The notes: generated from the letters alone by a model not told the origin. A stretch of DNA of 64,000 nt from Pseudomonas koreensis (GCF_025447595.1 NZ_JAOEJU010000005.1:1-64000); one strand, 5' to 3'. Positions 1-9,353 are shown, counted from the stretch's first letter. Numbers and translations are program-made.

Positions 1-19
1 AGATGTGTATAAGAGACAG
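1..19 (+). other. Nextera/Tn5 mosaic-end adapter remnant
   Basis: The first 19 bases read AGATGTGTATAAGAGACAG, which is exactly the Tn5 transposase mosaic end used in Nextera-type libraries. It sits flush at the window edge, followed at once by normal Pseudomonas repeat sequence, so it is untrimmed adapter at a contig end and not genomic DNA. Confidence 0.95.
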
Positions 20-51
20 CATTCAACATTTGCGTTGACTGGCAGACCGCC

Positions 52-76
52 TTCGCGAGCAAGCTCGCTCCCACAG
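52..76 (-). repeat. REP element, single half at contig edge
   Basis: This is one arm of the GTGGGAGCGAGC(T/C)(T/C)GCTCGCGAA repeat found in pairs elsewhere in the window. Bases 20-51 resemble the spacer of the pair at 11602-11692 (shared CATTCAACATTTGC), so this is probably the right half of a pair whose left half was lost at the contig break. Confidence 0.85.
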
Positions 77-124
77 GGTTTATTACTGGGCCGGACACCT
101 GAGTAGGCGTCCGGCTGATCGGGG

Positions 125-3100
125 TTAGCCGATAGTCATCAGGCTGGCGTTACCGCCCGCCGCTGCGGTGTTGACGCTCAACGCGCGCTCGATCACCAGA
201 CGCTCCAGCGCAATGTTGGTCTCGCCCTGGGACAGGCCTTGAACCCCAACGATGGCGCCGGCACGCTTGGCGATCTGCTGGCAGACCGCACGCAACTGGT
301 CGGAATGGCCGTGATGCAGAACCGCATCGAACACCACGTCGTCCTTGTTCCAGTCGGAAACCAGTTTGATCCGCGCCTGAATTTCCTTCGGCAGGCGTGC
401 GAACAATGCCTTGCTGGTGTCGGATTCCGGCCAGACCGCCGAACCGCCCACCGCCAGTACCGCAGCGAGTTGAGTCAGCAGATCACCTTCGATGTCCGCC
501 AGGCACAGCACGTGCTCGCGCGGCAGGATCGCGTAGCTGTTCTTCTCGCCGGTCGGGCCGGCCAGTACGCGGGTGATACCGCTTTGCGACTGCGCTGCGT
601 ACTGCACGCACAGGGTGCTCAGGTCGGCGAACTTGTTGCTGTCGGCCCAGGCTTTCAGGGCAACCAGCGGTTTGCTCAGGGCATCGCGCAGACGAACGTC
701 CGGTGCCACGGCAGCATCACCGCGAGCGAAGGATTGTTCGATGGCATCGGTAGGACGCGTCGACAGCAGACGGTACAGGTACAGCGGGCCACCGGCTTTT
801 GGACCCGTACCCGACAGGCCTTCACCACCGAACGGCTGAACGCCAACTACGGCACCCACGATGTTGCGGTTGACGTAGACGTTACCGGCGTTGACGTTGT
901 CGATCACCTTGGCGATGGTCTCGTCGATGCGGGTGTGCACGCCGAGGGTCAGGCCGTAACCGGAGGCATTGATCTGGGCGATCAACTGGTCGATCTCTTT
1001 ACGCTTGTAGCGCACCACGTGCAGCACCGGGCCAAAGATCTCGCGTTGCAGCTCGTCGAAGCTTTCCAGCTCGATCAGGGTCGGCATGACGAAGGTGCCG
1101 CGTTTGACTTCCTCGGCATCGGCGATGGCCACCTGGTACACGTTGCGACCTTTGTCGCGCATGCCCTGGATGTGCTTCTCGATACCGGCCTTGGCTTCGG
1201 CGTCGATCACCGGGCCAATGTCCACGGACAGGCGCTCCGGGTTGCCGAGACGGCTTTCAGCCATCGCGCCTTTGAGCATTTCGATGACGCGATCAGCGGA
1301 ATCTTCCTGCAAGCACAGGACACGCAGGGCCGAGCAACGCTGGCCGGCGCTGTCGAAAGCCGACGACACCACGTCGATCACTACCTGTTCGGTCAGGGCC
1401 GAAGAGTCGACGATCATCGCGTTCTGGCCGCCGGTTTCGGCGATCAGCGGAATCGGACGGCCCTGGTTGTCGAGGCGACCGGCGATGTTGCGTTGCAACA
1501 GGCGCGCGACTTCGGTGGAACCGGTGAACATCACGCCTTTGACGCGCTCATCGCCCACCAGACCGGCGCCGACAGTTTCACCGCGCCCCGGCAGCAGTTG
1601 CAGCACGCCTTCCGGAATCCCGGCTTCGAGCAGCAGACGCACGGCTTGTGCGGCGACCAGCGGAGTCTGTTCGGCCGGTTTGGCCAGCACCGGGTTACCG
1701 GCGGCCAGTGCGGCGGCGACTTGACCGCTGAAGATCGCCAGCGGGAAGTTCCACGGGCTGATGCAGACCACCGGGCCCAGTGGGCGGTGGGCGTCGTTGC
1801 TGAAATCGTTGCGTGCCTGCACCGCGTAATAACGCAGGAAGTCGACGGCTTCGCGGACTTCGGCGATGGCGTTGGCGAAGGTCTTGCCGGCTTCACGGGC
1901 CAGCAGGCCCATCAGCGGCTGGATCTCGCCTTCCATCAGGTCAGCGGCACGCTCCAGAATCGCAGCGCGCTCGGCGGGCGGGGTGGCCTGCCAGATCGGT
2001 GCGGCGTTCAGGGCGCATTGAATGGCGTTGTCGACGTCTTCGACGGTGGCTTCCTGCACGTGGCCGACCACGTCACGCAGATCGGACGGGTTCAGCACCG
2101 GTGCCGGCGCTTCGTTGCTGGAGGCGCAACCGAGCATCGGCGCGGCTTTCCAGTTGTTGTGTGCGGTGGCCAGCAGGGCGCAGGACAGCGAGGCCAGACG
2201 ATGTTCGTTGGCCATGTCGATGCCGCTGGAGTTGGCGCGCTCGGAACCATACAGATCACGCGGCAGCGGAATGCGCGGGTGCGGCAGGCCGAAACCACCT
2301 TCCACGGTTGCCATCTGCTCGATCTGAGCAACCGGATCGGCCACCAGTTCCTGGATCGAAATCGACTGGTCGGCGATGCGGTTGACGAACGAAGTGTTGG
2401 CGCCGTTTTCCAGCAGACGACGTACGAGGTACGCCAGCAGGGTTTCGTGGGTGCCGACCGGAGCGTACACACGGCACGGACGGTTCAGCTTGCCTTCGGA
2501 AACCTTGCCTACAACCTGCTCGTACAACGGTTCGCCCATGCCGTGCAGGCACTGGAATTCGTACTGGCCCGGGTAATAGTTCTGACCGGCAATGTGATAA
2601 ATCGCCGACAGAGTGTGGGCGTTGTGCGTGGCGAACTGCGGGTAGATGACTTCCGGCACCGACAGCAGTTTGCGGGCGCAGGCGATGTAGGAAACGTCGG
2701 TGTACACCTTGCGGGTGTAGACCGGATAGCCTTCCAGGCCTTCGACCTGGGCGCGCTTGATTTCGCTGTCCCAGTACGCGCCTTTCACCAGACGGATCAT
2801 CAGGCGATGACGGCTGCGGCGAGCCAGGTCGATCACGTAGTCGATCACGTACGGGCAACGCTTCTGGTAGGCCTGGATCACGAAACCGATGCCGTTCCAG
2901 CCAGTCAGTTGCGGCTCGAAGCACAGGCGCTCGAGCAGATCCAGCGACAGCTCCAGGCGGTCGGCTTCTTCGGCGTCGATGTTCAGGCCGATGTCGTATT
3001 GCTTGGCCAGCAGGGTCAGCGACAGCAGGCGCGGGTACAGCTCGTCCATCACGCGCTCGTACTGGGCGCGGCTGTAGCGCGGGTGCAGGGCGGACAGTTT

Positions 3101-4078
3101 GATCGAGATGCCCGGGCCTTCATAAATCCCACGGCCGTGGGACGCTTTGCCGATCGAGTGAATGGCTTGTTCGTACGAGGCCAGGTACTTCTGGGCGTCG
3201 TGTTCGGTCAGCGCCGCTTCACCGAGCATGTCGTAGGAATAACGGAAGCCCTTGGCTTCGAACTTGCTCGCGTTGGCCAGGGCTTCGGCGATGGTTTCGC
3301 CGGTCACGAACTGCTCGCCCATCAGGCGCATGGCCATGTCGACGCCCTTGCGGATCATCGGCTCGCCGCTCTTGCCGATGATGCGGCTCAGGGATGAAGT
3401 CAGGCCGGCTTCGTTGTGGGTGGAGACCAGTTTGCCGGTCAGCAGCAGGCCCCAGGTCGCCGCGTTGACGAACAGCGACGGGCTGTTGCCCAGGTGCGGC
3501 TGCCAGTTGCCGGTGCTGATCTTGTCGCGGATCAGTGCATCGCGAGTGCCCTTGTCCGGGATGCGCAGCAGCGCTTCGGCCAGGCACATCAGTGCCACGC
3601 CTTCCTGGGACGACAGGGAAAATTCCTGCAGCAGACCCTGAACAATGCCTGCACGACCGCCGGCACTCTTCTGGTTACGCAGTTTTTCCGCGATGGTTGC
3701 GGCGAGTTTGTTGGTGGCTTCGGCCATCGGTGCCGGCAGGCGAGCCTGCTCGATCAACATCGGCACGACTTCCGGCTCAGGGCGACGGTAAGCGGCGGTG
3801 ATCGAGGCACGCAGCACCGATTGCGGCAGGATGCTTTCGGCGAATTCAAGGAAGCATTGGTGAGCGTGATCGGTATGGACTTCGCCCGCGTCGTCGGCGT
3901 CCTTGGCGGTCAAACCGTTCAGCTCGGTCAGGGTTGCACCACCCTCGAGTTTTTCCAGGTAATTGAAAATTGCCTGCTTGATCAGCCAGTGCGGCGTGCG
4001 ATCAATCGAGGTTGCGGCGGCCTTCAGGCGCTCGCGGGTCGGGTCATCGAGTTTGACCCCAAGGGTGGTGGTAGCCAT
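125..4078 (-). CDS. putA: Trifunctional PutA: regulator, proline dehydrogenase and P5C dehydrogenase
   Basis: Oxidises proline to glutamate in two steps at the inner membrane and, in its DNA-binding form, represses put genes. The 1317-residue length fits long PutA proteins. The N-terminus (about residues 1-47, starting MATTTLGVKLDD) is a ribbon-helix-helix domain. The FAD proline dehydrogenase barrel lies at about 220-580 (motif RLVKGAYWDSEIKRAQ). The aldehyde dehydrogenase domain follows at about 650-1120, with catalytic Cys in DSAGQRCSALR and the ETGGQNAM segment. The start at 4078 is preferred over an ATG 12 codons upstream because GAGGATAAAAAT directly precedes it. Divergent from putP across a gap rich in PutA-type operator cores. 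Confidence 0.97.
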   Translation of the reverse strand: MATTTLGVKLDDPTRERLKAAATSIDRTPHWLIKQAIFNYLEKLEGGATLTELNGLTAKDADDAGEVHTDHAHQCFLEFAESILPQSVLRASITAAYRRPEPEVVPMLIEQARLPAPMAEATNKLAATIAEKLRNQKSAGGRAGIVQGLLQEFSLSSQEGVALMCLAEALLRIPDKGTRDALIRDKISTGNWQPHLGNSPSLFVNAATWGLLLTGKLVSTHNEAGLTSSLSRIIGKSGEPMIRKGVDMAMRLMGEQFVTGETIAEALANASKFEAKGFRYSYDMLGEAALTEHDAQKYLASYEQAIHSIGKASHGRGIYEGPGISIKLSALHPRYSRAQYERVMDELYPRLLSLTLLAKQYDIGLNIDAEEADRLELSLDLLERLCFEPQLTGWNGIGFVIQAYQKRCPYVIDYVIDLARRSRHRLMIRLVKGAYWDSEIKRAQVEGLEGYPVYTRKVYTDVSYIACARKLLSVPEVIYPQFATHNAHTLSAIYHIAGQNYYPGQYEFQCLHGMGEPLYEQVVGKVSEGKLNRPCRVYAPVGTHETLLAYLVRRLLENGANTSFVNRIADQSISIQELVADPVAQIEQMATVEGGFGLPHPRIPLPRDLYGSERANSSGIDMANEHRLASLSCALLATAHNNWKAAPMLGCASSNEAPAPVLNPSDLRDVVGHVQEATVEDVDNAIQCALNAAPIWQATPPAERAAILERAADLMEGEIQPLMGLLAREAGKTFANAIAEVREAVDFLRYYAVQARNDFSNDAHRPLGPVVCISPWNFPLAIFSGQVAAALAAGNPVLAKPAEQTPLVAAQAVRLLLEAGIPEGVLQLLPGRGETVGAGLVGDERVKGVMFTGSTEVARLLQRNIAGRLDNQGRPIPLIAETGGQNAMIVDSSALTEQVVIDVVSSAFDSAGQRCSALRVLCLQEDSADRVIEMLKGAMAESRLGNPERLSVDIGPVIDAEAKAGIEKHIQGMRDKGRNVYQVAIADAEEVKRGTFVMPTLIELESFDELQREIFGPVLHVVRYKRKEIDQLIAQINASGYGLTLGVHTRIDETIAKVIDNVNAGNVYVNRNIVGAVVGVQPFGGEGLSGTGPKAGGPLYLYRLLSTRPTDAIEQSFARGDAAVAPDVRLRDALSKPLVALKAWADSNKFADLSTLCVQYAAQSQSGITRVLAGPTGEKNSYAILPREHVLCLADIEGDLLTQLAAVLAVGGSAVWPESDTSKALFARLPKEIQARIKLVSDWNKDDVVFDAVLHHGHSDQLRAVCQQIAKRAGAIVGVQGLSQGETNIALERLVIERALSVNTAAAGGNASLMTIG

Positions 4079-4150
4079 ATTTTTATCCTCATAGGTGCCG
4101 CAGTTGCGCGACAACAGCTGGCGGCAAGATTAGCCGCGAGCTCAAAGAGG

Positions 4151-4497
4151 TGCAACCGGGTGCAACCCTTTTTTTGTCGGAATATTCGGCAACTTGTCAG
4201 GAATAAATTTCAGCTTTGAAACGAATGCTCTAGATGGGTGCTTTCAGGGCAGATGGCGGGATGTTACTGCGCCGGAACGGTGCAGATTCAGCGGTTTCCA
4301 GTAAAAAATCCGACGTAGGTGCAACTAATTCTCAAGAAACTGGTTGCACCTGTTTTGCTTTGTTGCATAGGATTCGCGCCCAAGGTGCAACCGGGACAAC
4401 CCGGTGTACCGGCCAATGGCTTTCCTGGGGAAACATTGGTCATAAATGCGTGGCTGTGCGAATCGTCTGTCAGACGTCAGTCTGCAAACGGTGCAAC
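4151..4497. promoter_or_regulatory. Cluster of seven PutA operator cores (GTTGCA)
   Basis: The 459-base gap between putA and putP has exact GTTGCA or its complement TGCAAC at 4151, 4161, 4320, 4343, 4362, 4386 and 4492. GTTGCA is the core recognised by the PutA ribbon-helix-helix domain in enterobacteria. A random hexamer would be expected about 0.2 times here on both strands. The sites form two on the putA side, four in the middle and one 46 bases before putP. This fits autorepression of putA and putP by the PutA encoded here, relieved by proline. Operator function is inferred. Confidence 0.75.
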
Positions 4498-4537
4498 CGC
4501 CGCCGCTACATAAAAACAAAGCCAGGGCACGTACGTA

Positions 4538-6022
4538 ATGAGCGCAAGCAATCCAACCCTGATCACGTTCGTGATCTACATCGCAGCAATGGTGCTGATC
4601 GGCTTCATGGCCTATCGCTCCACCAACAACCTTTCCGACTACATTCTGGGCGGCCGCAGCCTGGGCAGCGTGGTGACCGCATTGTCCGCCGGCGCTTCCG
4701 ACATGAGCGGCTGGTTGCTGATGGGCCTGCCGGGCGCCATCTACATGTCCGGCCTGTCCGAAAGCTGGATCGCCATCGGCCTGATCGTCGGTGCCTACCT
4801 GAACTGGCTGTTCGTCGCCGGCCGTCTGCGTGTTCAAACCGAACACAATGGTGATGCGCTGACGCTGCCGGACTACTTCGCCAGCCGTTTCGAAGACAAA
4901 AGCGGTCTGCTGCGCATCATTTCGGCAGTCGTGATTCTGGTGTTCTTCACCATCTACTGCGCTTCCGGCATCGTTGCCGGTGCCCGTCTGTTCGAAAGCA
5001 CCTTCGGCATGTCCTACGAGACAGCGCTGTGGGCCGGTGCTGCCGCGACAATTGCCTACACCTTCGTCGGTGGTTTCCTCGCGGTCAGCTGGACCGACAC
5101 CGTACAAGCCACCCTGATGATCTTCGCCCTGCTGCTGACGCCAATCATCGTGCTGCTGGCCACCGGCGGCGTCGACACCACGTTCCTGGCCATCGAAGCG
5201 CAAGATCCAAGCAACTTCGACATGCTGAAAAACACCACCTTCATCGGCATCATCTCGCTGATGGGTTGGGGCCTGGGCTACTTCGGCCAGCCGCACATCC
5301 TGGCGCGCTTCATGGCCGCTGACTCGGTGAAATCCATCGCCAACGCCCGTCGCATCTCCATGACCTGGATGATTCTGTGCCTGGGTGGCACCGTGGCCGT
5401 GGGCTTCTTCGGTATCGCTTACTTCTCGGCGCACCCGGAAGTCGCCGGTCCAGTCACCGAGAACCACGAACGTGTGTTCATCGAACTGGCCAAGCTCCTG
5501 TTCAACCCGTGGATTGCCGGTGTGCTGCTGTCGGCCATTCTGGCTGCGGTGATGAGCACCCTGAGCTGCCAGTTGCTGGTGTGCTCGAGCGCCCTGACCG
5601 AAGACTTCTACAAGACTTTCCTGCGTAAATCCGCTTCGCAAGTCGAGCTGGTATGGGTCGGTCGCGCCATGGTGTTGCTGGTTGCACTGATCGCCATCGC
5701 GATGGCTGCCAACCCGGACAACCGCGTGCTGGGTCTGGTGTCCTACGCCTGGGCCGGTTTCGGTGCAGCCTTCGGTCCAGTCGTGCTGATCTCGGTGATC
5801 TGGAAGAAAATGACCCGTGACGGCGCACTGGCCGGCATCCTGGTCGGCGCGATCACCGTGATCGTGTGGAAGCACTTCGAGCTGCTGGGTCTGTACGAAA
5901 TCATCCCGGGCTTCATCTTCGCCAGCCTGGCCATCTACTTCGTCAGCCTGATGGGCCAGCCGAGCGCCGGCATGGTTCAGCGCTTTGAAGCGGCCGAGAA
6001 AGATTTCCATCTGAACAAGTGA
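4538..6022 (+). CDS. putP: Sodium/proline symporter PutP
   Basis: Imports proline with Na+ across the inner membrane, supplying substrate to PutA. The 494-residue protein is almost wholly hydrophobic segments, as expected for the roughly 13-helix SSSF family. The N-terminus has the PutP-like pattern YRSTNNLSDYILGGRSLG and SAGASDMSGWLLMGLPGA, which contains the Na+/proline site residues. It is divergent from putA, shares the GTTGCA-rich control region, and ends 24 bases before a strong hairpin. No recognisable Shine-Dalgarno is obvious (GTACGTA precedes the ATG), but the N-terminus MSASNPTLITFVIYIAAMV fits the family. Confidence 0.97.
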   Translation: MSASNPTLITFVIYIAAMVLIGFMAYRSTNNLSDYILGGRSLGSVVTALSAGASDMSGWLLMGLPGAIYMSGLSESWIAIGLIVGAYLNWLFVAGRLRVQTEHNGDALTLPDYFASRFEDKSGLLRIISAVVILVFFTIYCASGIVAGARLFESTFGMSYETALWAGAAATIAYTFVGGFLAVSWTDTVQATLMIFALLLTPIIVLLATGGVDTTFLAIEAQDPSNFDMLKNTTFIGIISLMGWGLGYFGQPHILARFMAADSVKSIANARRISMTWMILCLGGTVAVGFFGIAYFSAHPEVAGPVTENHERVFIELAKLLFNPWIAGVLLSAILAAVMSTLSCQLLVCSSALTEDFYKTFLRKSASQVELVWVGRAMVLLVALIAIAMAANPDNRVLGLVSYAWAGFGAAFGPVVLISVIWKKMTRDGALAGILVGAITVIVWKHFELLGLYEIIPGFIFASLAIYFVSLMGQPSAGMVQRFEAAEKDFHLNK

Positions 6023-6046
6023 TGGACATGAGCTGAGGCTCACAAG

Positions 6047-6085
6047 AAAACGGCCCGTTTCCTATAGGAAGCGGGCCGTTTTTTA
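6047..6085 (+). terminator. Rho-independent terminator after putP
   Basis: An A-rich run is followed by CGGCCCG, a short interrupted stem, CGGGCCG and then TTTTTT. The position just after the putP stop fits termination of putP. Confidence 0.9.
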
Positions 6086-6120
6086 TTGCCTGCAAGTTCT
6101 TTGAAAGTACCCAGAAGCCC

Positions 6121-6210
6121 TGTGGGAGCGAGCTTGCTCGCGAAAGCGTCCTGTCAGTTCACATTTGTTTTTCTGACACACTGCATTCGCGAGCAGGCTC
6201 GCTCCCACAG
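6121..6210. repeat. Paired REP element, GTGGGAGC-out orientation
   Basis: TGTGGGAGCGAGCTTGCTCGCGAA at the left is matched by its inverted copy at the right, separated by about 40 bases. This makes one long imperfect hairpin. It lies between the putP terminator and vgrG. The remaining gap (6211-6374) holds nothing else recognisable. Confidence 0.9.
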
Positions 6211-6374
6211 GAACTGGTGATGTTTCTGAAAGAAGTGTCTGTAGTCGAATGCTCCGATTTTTGAAGGGGAGTTCGAAGTTTCAAGTAGGGGAAATCTGAT
6301 TTTTCAGTCTCCCAACCTGCCCCCCTTGCCCCTCATGCAGAATCGCCCGCCTTCATACTGCAGAGAGACATCGG

Positions 6375-8390
6375 ATGTTCGCGCCTGCCAATCAACCGCG
6401 TTTCACGTTGACCGTCGAAGGCGCCCGGTTTGACCTCAAAGTCCTTGAGTTCACGGGCAAGGAAGCCATCAGCCAACCCTTCCGCTTCGACCTGGAACTG
6501 GTCAGTGAACGGCCGGATCTGGATCTGGAGAGCCTGCTGCACTGTCAGGCGTTTCTGGGTTTTGATGAAGACGGTTCCGGTATCCACGGTCAGATCTATC
6601 GAGTCGGGCAGGGGGATTCCGGCAAGCGTCTGACCCGCTATCACGTCAGCCTCGTTCCGCGTCTGGCCTATCTGGGTCACCGGATCAACCAGCGAATTTT
6701 CCAGCACCAAAGCGTGCCGCAGATCGTGACGCAGATCCTCAAGGATCACGCGATCCTGCGCGATGCCTTCGAATTTCGCCTCGGCAGCGATTACCCGCCG
6801 CGTGAATACTGTGTGCAGTACGCCGAGAGCGATCTGGCGTTCATCCAGCGGCTGTGTGCCGAAGTGGGCATTCATTTCCACTTTCAGCACAGCCCGGACG
6901 GGCATTTGTTGGTGTTCGGCGACGATCAAACGGTGTTCCCGCGTCTGGCCGGGCCGACGCTGTACCTGCCGGGCAGCGGCATGGCTGCGGCGGCACCGGC
7001 GATCAAGCGCTTCACCGTCCGGGTGGAAACCCGCACCAGCGTGGTCACCCCACGTGATTACGACTTCACCAAACCGCGTCTGCCGCTGCAGAGTCGGGTG
7101 GAAAGCGAACAGCGTCCGGTGCTGGAGGATTACCATTTCCCCGGCCAGTTCACCGAGCGCGCCACTGGCAAGCAACTGGCCCAGCGCACCCTTGAACGAC
7201 ATGTCGCCGACTACCGGCAGGCCGAGGGGCGCAGCGATCAATCTGCCTTGGTCAGCGGACATTTCCTGCAACTGAGCGAGCATCCGCGTCAGGATTTGAA
7301 TGACCTCTGGCTGCTGACCGCTATCGAACACCATGGCCGACAGCCGCAAGTGCTGGAGGAATCGGTGACCAGCGATGGCGACGAATTCCAGGGTTACCGT
7401 AATACCTTTCTCGCCACGCCGTGGGACGTGTTCTTCCGCCCGCCGATGGGCCCGGAAAAACCTCGGATGCTCGGTTATCAACCGGCCGTGGTCACCGGCC
7501 CGCAAGACAGTGAAATCCATTGCGACGAGTACGGTCGGGTCAAGGTGCAACTGGCCTGGGATCGCGACGGCGAACTCAACGAGCATTCCAGTTGCTGGCT
7601 GCGGGTTGCCAGCGGCTGGGCCCATGACCGGTATGGCAGCGTGCTGATTCCGCGGGTCGGCATGGAAGTGCTGGTGGGGTTCATCGATTCCGATGCCGAC
7701 AAACCGCTGGTCATGGGTTGCCTGCCGAACGCCGCCACCCCGGTGCCGCTCGATCTGCCGGCCGACAAGACCCGCAGTATTTTCCGCAGCCAGAGTAGTC
7801 CGGGCGGCGGCGGTTACAACGAATTGCGCATCGAGGATCGCAAAGGCGCCGAGGAAATCTACCTGCGGGCCCAGCGAAACTGGATACAGCATGTGTTGAA
7901 TGATCAACAGGTGCAGGTCGACAACCAGCGCAGTGTCGTCGTCACCGGCCTTGCCAAACATGAGCTGAAAGCTGATGAACAGCGCATCACCCACGGTCAG
8001 CGGCAGACCGAGGTGAAGCAGGACGACCACCTCACTGTGACCGGCGACCGACACATCCGTGTGAGCAATCAGGCGATCAACGCCAGTGCGCAATTTCATG
8101 TCAGCGCTGGCCAGCAGGTGGTGATCGACGGCGGGGCGAGCGCGACGATCCAGGCGGGCGGGCAGTGGATCAACATCGGCCCCGGCGGGATTTTCAGCAG
8201 TGTGCCGATTGTTGTGGGTGGTGCGCCGATGGCGGCGATGAGTGCTGCGCCGACAGTGCCGGGTTTGCCTGAGAAACTGGTGGCCGCACCGGCAGCGATT
8301 CTGACTGCCGCGCAAATCATGAGCCTTAAAGGAGACGCACCGTTCTGCGAAGAATGCGAGCGCTGCAAGGAGGGTGTCTGTGCAGCCTGA
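6375..8390 (+). CDS. vgrG: Type VI secretion spike protein VgrG
   Basis: VgrG trimers form the puncturing tip of the type VI secretion tube. The 671-residue protein has the gp27-like N-terminal region (residues about 10-330, with PREYCVQYAESDLAFIQRLC), the gp5-like OB segment around 370-450 (HCDEYGRVKVQLAWDRDG, GSVLIPRVGMEVLVGF) and a C-terminal beta-rich stalk. It ends in a short Cys-rich tail, CEECERCKEGVCAA. No extra effector domain is fused. The next gene overlaps by 11 bases and encodes an adaptor. No other type VI structural genes are in the window, so this is an orphan vgrG cluster. Confidence 0.95.
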   Translation: MFAPANQPRFTLTVEGARFDLKVLEFTGKEAISQPFRFDLELVSERPDLDLESLLHCQAFLGFDEDGSGIHGQIYRVGQGDSGKRLTRYHVSLVPRLAYLGHRINQRIFQHQSVPQIVTQILKDHAILRDAFEFRLGSDYPPREYCVQYAESDLAFIQRLCAEVGIHFHFQHSPDGHLLVFGDDQTVFPRLAGPTLYLPGSGMAAAAPAIKRFTVRVETRTSVVTPRDYDFTKPRLPLQSRVESEQRPVLEDYHFPGQFTERATGKQLAQRTLERHVADYRQAEGRSDQSALVSGHFLQLSEHPRQDLNDLWLLTAIEHHGRQPQVLEESVTSDGDEFQGYRNTFLATPWDVFFRPPMGPEKPRMLGYQPAVVTGPQDSEIHCDEYGRVKVQLAWDRDGELNEHSSCWLRVASGWAHDRYGSVLIPRVGMEVLVGFIDSDADKPLVMGCLPNAATPVPLDLPADKTRSIFRSQSSPGGGGYNELRIEDRKGAEEIYLRAQRNWIQHVLNDQQVQVDNQRSVVVTGLAKHELKADEQRITHGQRQTEVKQDDHLTVTGDRHIRVSNQAINASAQFHVSAGQQVVIDGGASATIQAGGQWINIGPGGIFSSVPIVVGGAPMAAMSAAPTVPGLPEKLVAAPAAILTAAQIMSLKGDAPFCEECERCKEGVCAA

Positions 8391-9087
8391 TCAATGGTTG
8401 AAGAATGAGCCGCTGAAGCCGTCGGAGCAGTTGTTCGCGATTTTCAGTAGCGCCAGTGCGGCAGAGCCACTGAAGGCCTGGCCGATGAAGGCGCAGATGC
8501 CGAAACCGGTCTGGGCGGAAACGATCTATGCCGAGTGGGATGCGGTGATGCCCTACGTGGGAATCGTCGACTCGGGCAGTGAGTTTCTGGATTGGGTCGC
8601 GACCACCGAATCCCGCGACTGGGGTTGGCTGGCGGTTTCTTCGGCGGGGCTTGAGGCGGTGGTCGAGCACTTTCGCAGTTTGACCCAGGCGCTGATGCCT
8701 GACGGGAAGGCGGTGTTCTTCCGGTTTTGGGATGGGCGGTATTTGTTGCCGATCCTTGAGTCGTCCGACGTGGATACCGGGCAATTGCTGCCGGTCCTCA
8801 CGCGAGGATTGGTCAACGGTCAGACCGTCGAAATCGGGGGCAGGGCGCGGGTCTCGGGGCGGGAGTTTCCTTGGTGGTCGGTGCCGGAAAAGTTGCTGGA
8901 GCAGTTCGACGATGATGCCCGGATCAACAACGCCTTGCAGTGGTTGAGCGAGGAGCAGCCGGCGTTGTTCGAGGCATTTCCCGCCGATGTTTTGCGTTGC
9001 AAGGTTGTCAGGTTTTTTGCGGTTTCGACTTCGGATGAATCGTCGGCTTCGGCATTGCTGGACTACTTGCGGGACGAGTCAGAGTGA
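8380..9087 (+). CDS. DUF4123 type VI adaptor/chaperone
   Basis: DUF4123 proteins load effectors onto VgrG. The sequence has the family's features over about residues 15-150, with an early acidic Trp-rich segment (ESRDWGWLAVSS) and FFRFWDGRYLLPILE. The start is GTG at 8380, placed 6 bases after AAGGAGG. A GTG at 8374 abuts the Shine-Dalgarno and is unlikely. That gives 235 residues. It overlaps the vgrG stop, which implies translational coupling. Unusually, no effector or immunity gene follows: the next 330 bases hold only the structured RNA described below. Confidence 0.85.
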   Translation: MQPDQWLKNEPLKPSEQLFAIFSSASAAEPLKAWPMKAQMPKPVWAETIYAEWDAVMPYVGIVDSGSEFLDWVATTESRDWGWLAVSSAGLEAVVEHFRSLTQALMPDGKAVFFRFWDGRYLLPILESSDVDTGQLLPVLTRGLVNGQTVEIGGRARVSGREFPWWSVPEKLLEQFDDDARINNALQWLSEEQPALFEAFPADVLRCKVVRFFAVSTSDESSASALLDYLRDESE

Positions 9088-9292
9088 AATTTCCGGGCAA
9101 AGGCTTCGGACGTTTCCTGCGAGTTGCGGCGGTTTGCGTGAACTGGTGGGCGCGGTGGTGCGGGGATAGTCTTTGGTTGTCTCCGCAAGTGTGGAGGCAG
9201 GGCGTAGGAGCCCTGATTTCAGAGCAGTGCATAAGCGTCGTTGCCCGATTTGCGGCAGTCTTCGCTCGACCGTAAGATCCTTTGCGGCGGTT

Positions 9293-9353
9293 ATGCGCGG
9301 GCACGCTTTGGCGTGGCTGAGTGCTCTGGTCTCAGTCCTCCTACCCCGCGCAT
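9293..9353 (+). ncRNA. C4-like antisense RNA (candidate)
   Basis: ATGCGCGGG (9293-9301) pairs perfectly with CCCGCGCAT (9345-9353). Inside are two perfect 5-bp hairpins, CACGC/GCGTG (9302-9315) and CTGAG/CTCAG (9317-9335), forming a three-way junction. The linker CCTCCTAC (9337-9344) is fully complementary to GTAGGAGG (9371-9378), the ribosome-binding site of the leader peptide. The loop CTCTGGT (9324-9330) is fully complementary to ACCAGAG (9403-9409), next to the start of the following gene. This is the a', b' architecture of the P1/P7 phage C4 RNA, which blocks translation of downstream genes. No promoter or processing site was identified. Confidence 0.65.

Noticed and set aside
1-19. Possible real Tn5 or mini-transposon end
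   Set aside because: Only the 19-base mosaic end is present, flush with the contig edge, with no transposon sequence; library adapter is the simpler reading.
239-3397. 1052-codon open frame on the plus strand opposite putA
   Set aside because: Antisense shadow of putA in GC-rich DNA; composition is low-complexity His/Gln/Val-rich and no family is recognisable.
4325-6043. 572-codon frame opposite putP
   Set aside because: Antisense shadow of a clear membrane transporter; it has no ribosome-binding site, and its start lies in the putP terminator region.
9084-9275. 63-codon GTG frame overlapping the DUF4123 stop as GTGA
   Set aside because: The overlap hinted at a coupled gene, but the product shows no family features and the frame runs into the structured RNA region. 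It may be a remnant of lost cargo, but it cannot be supported.
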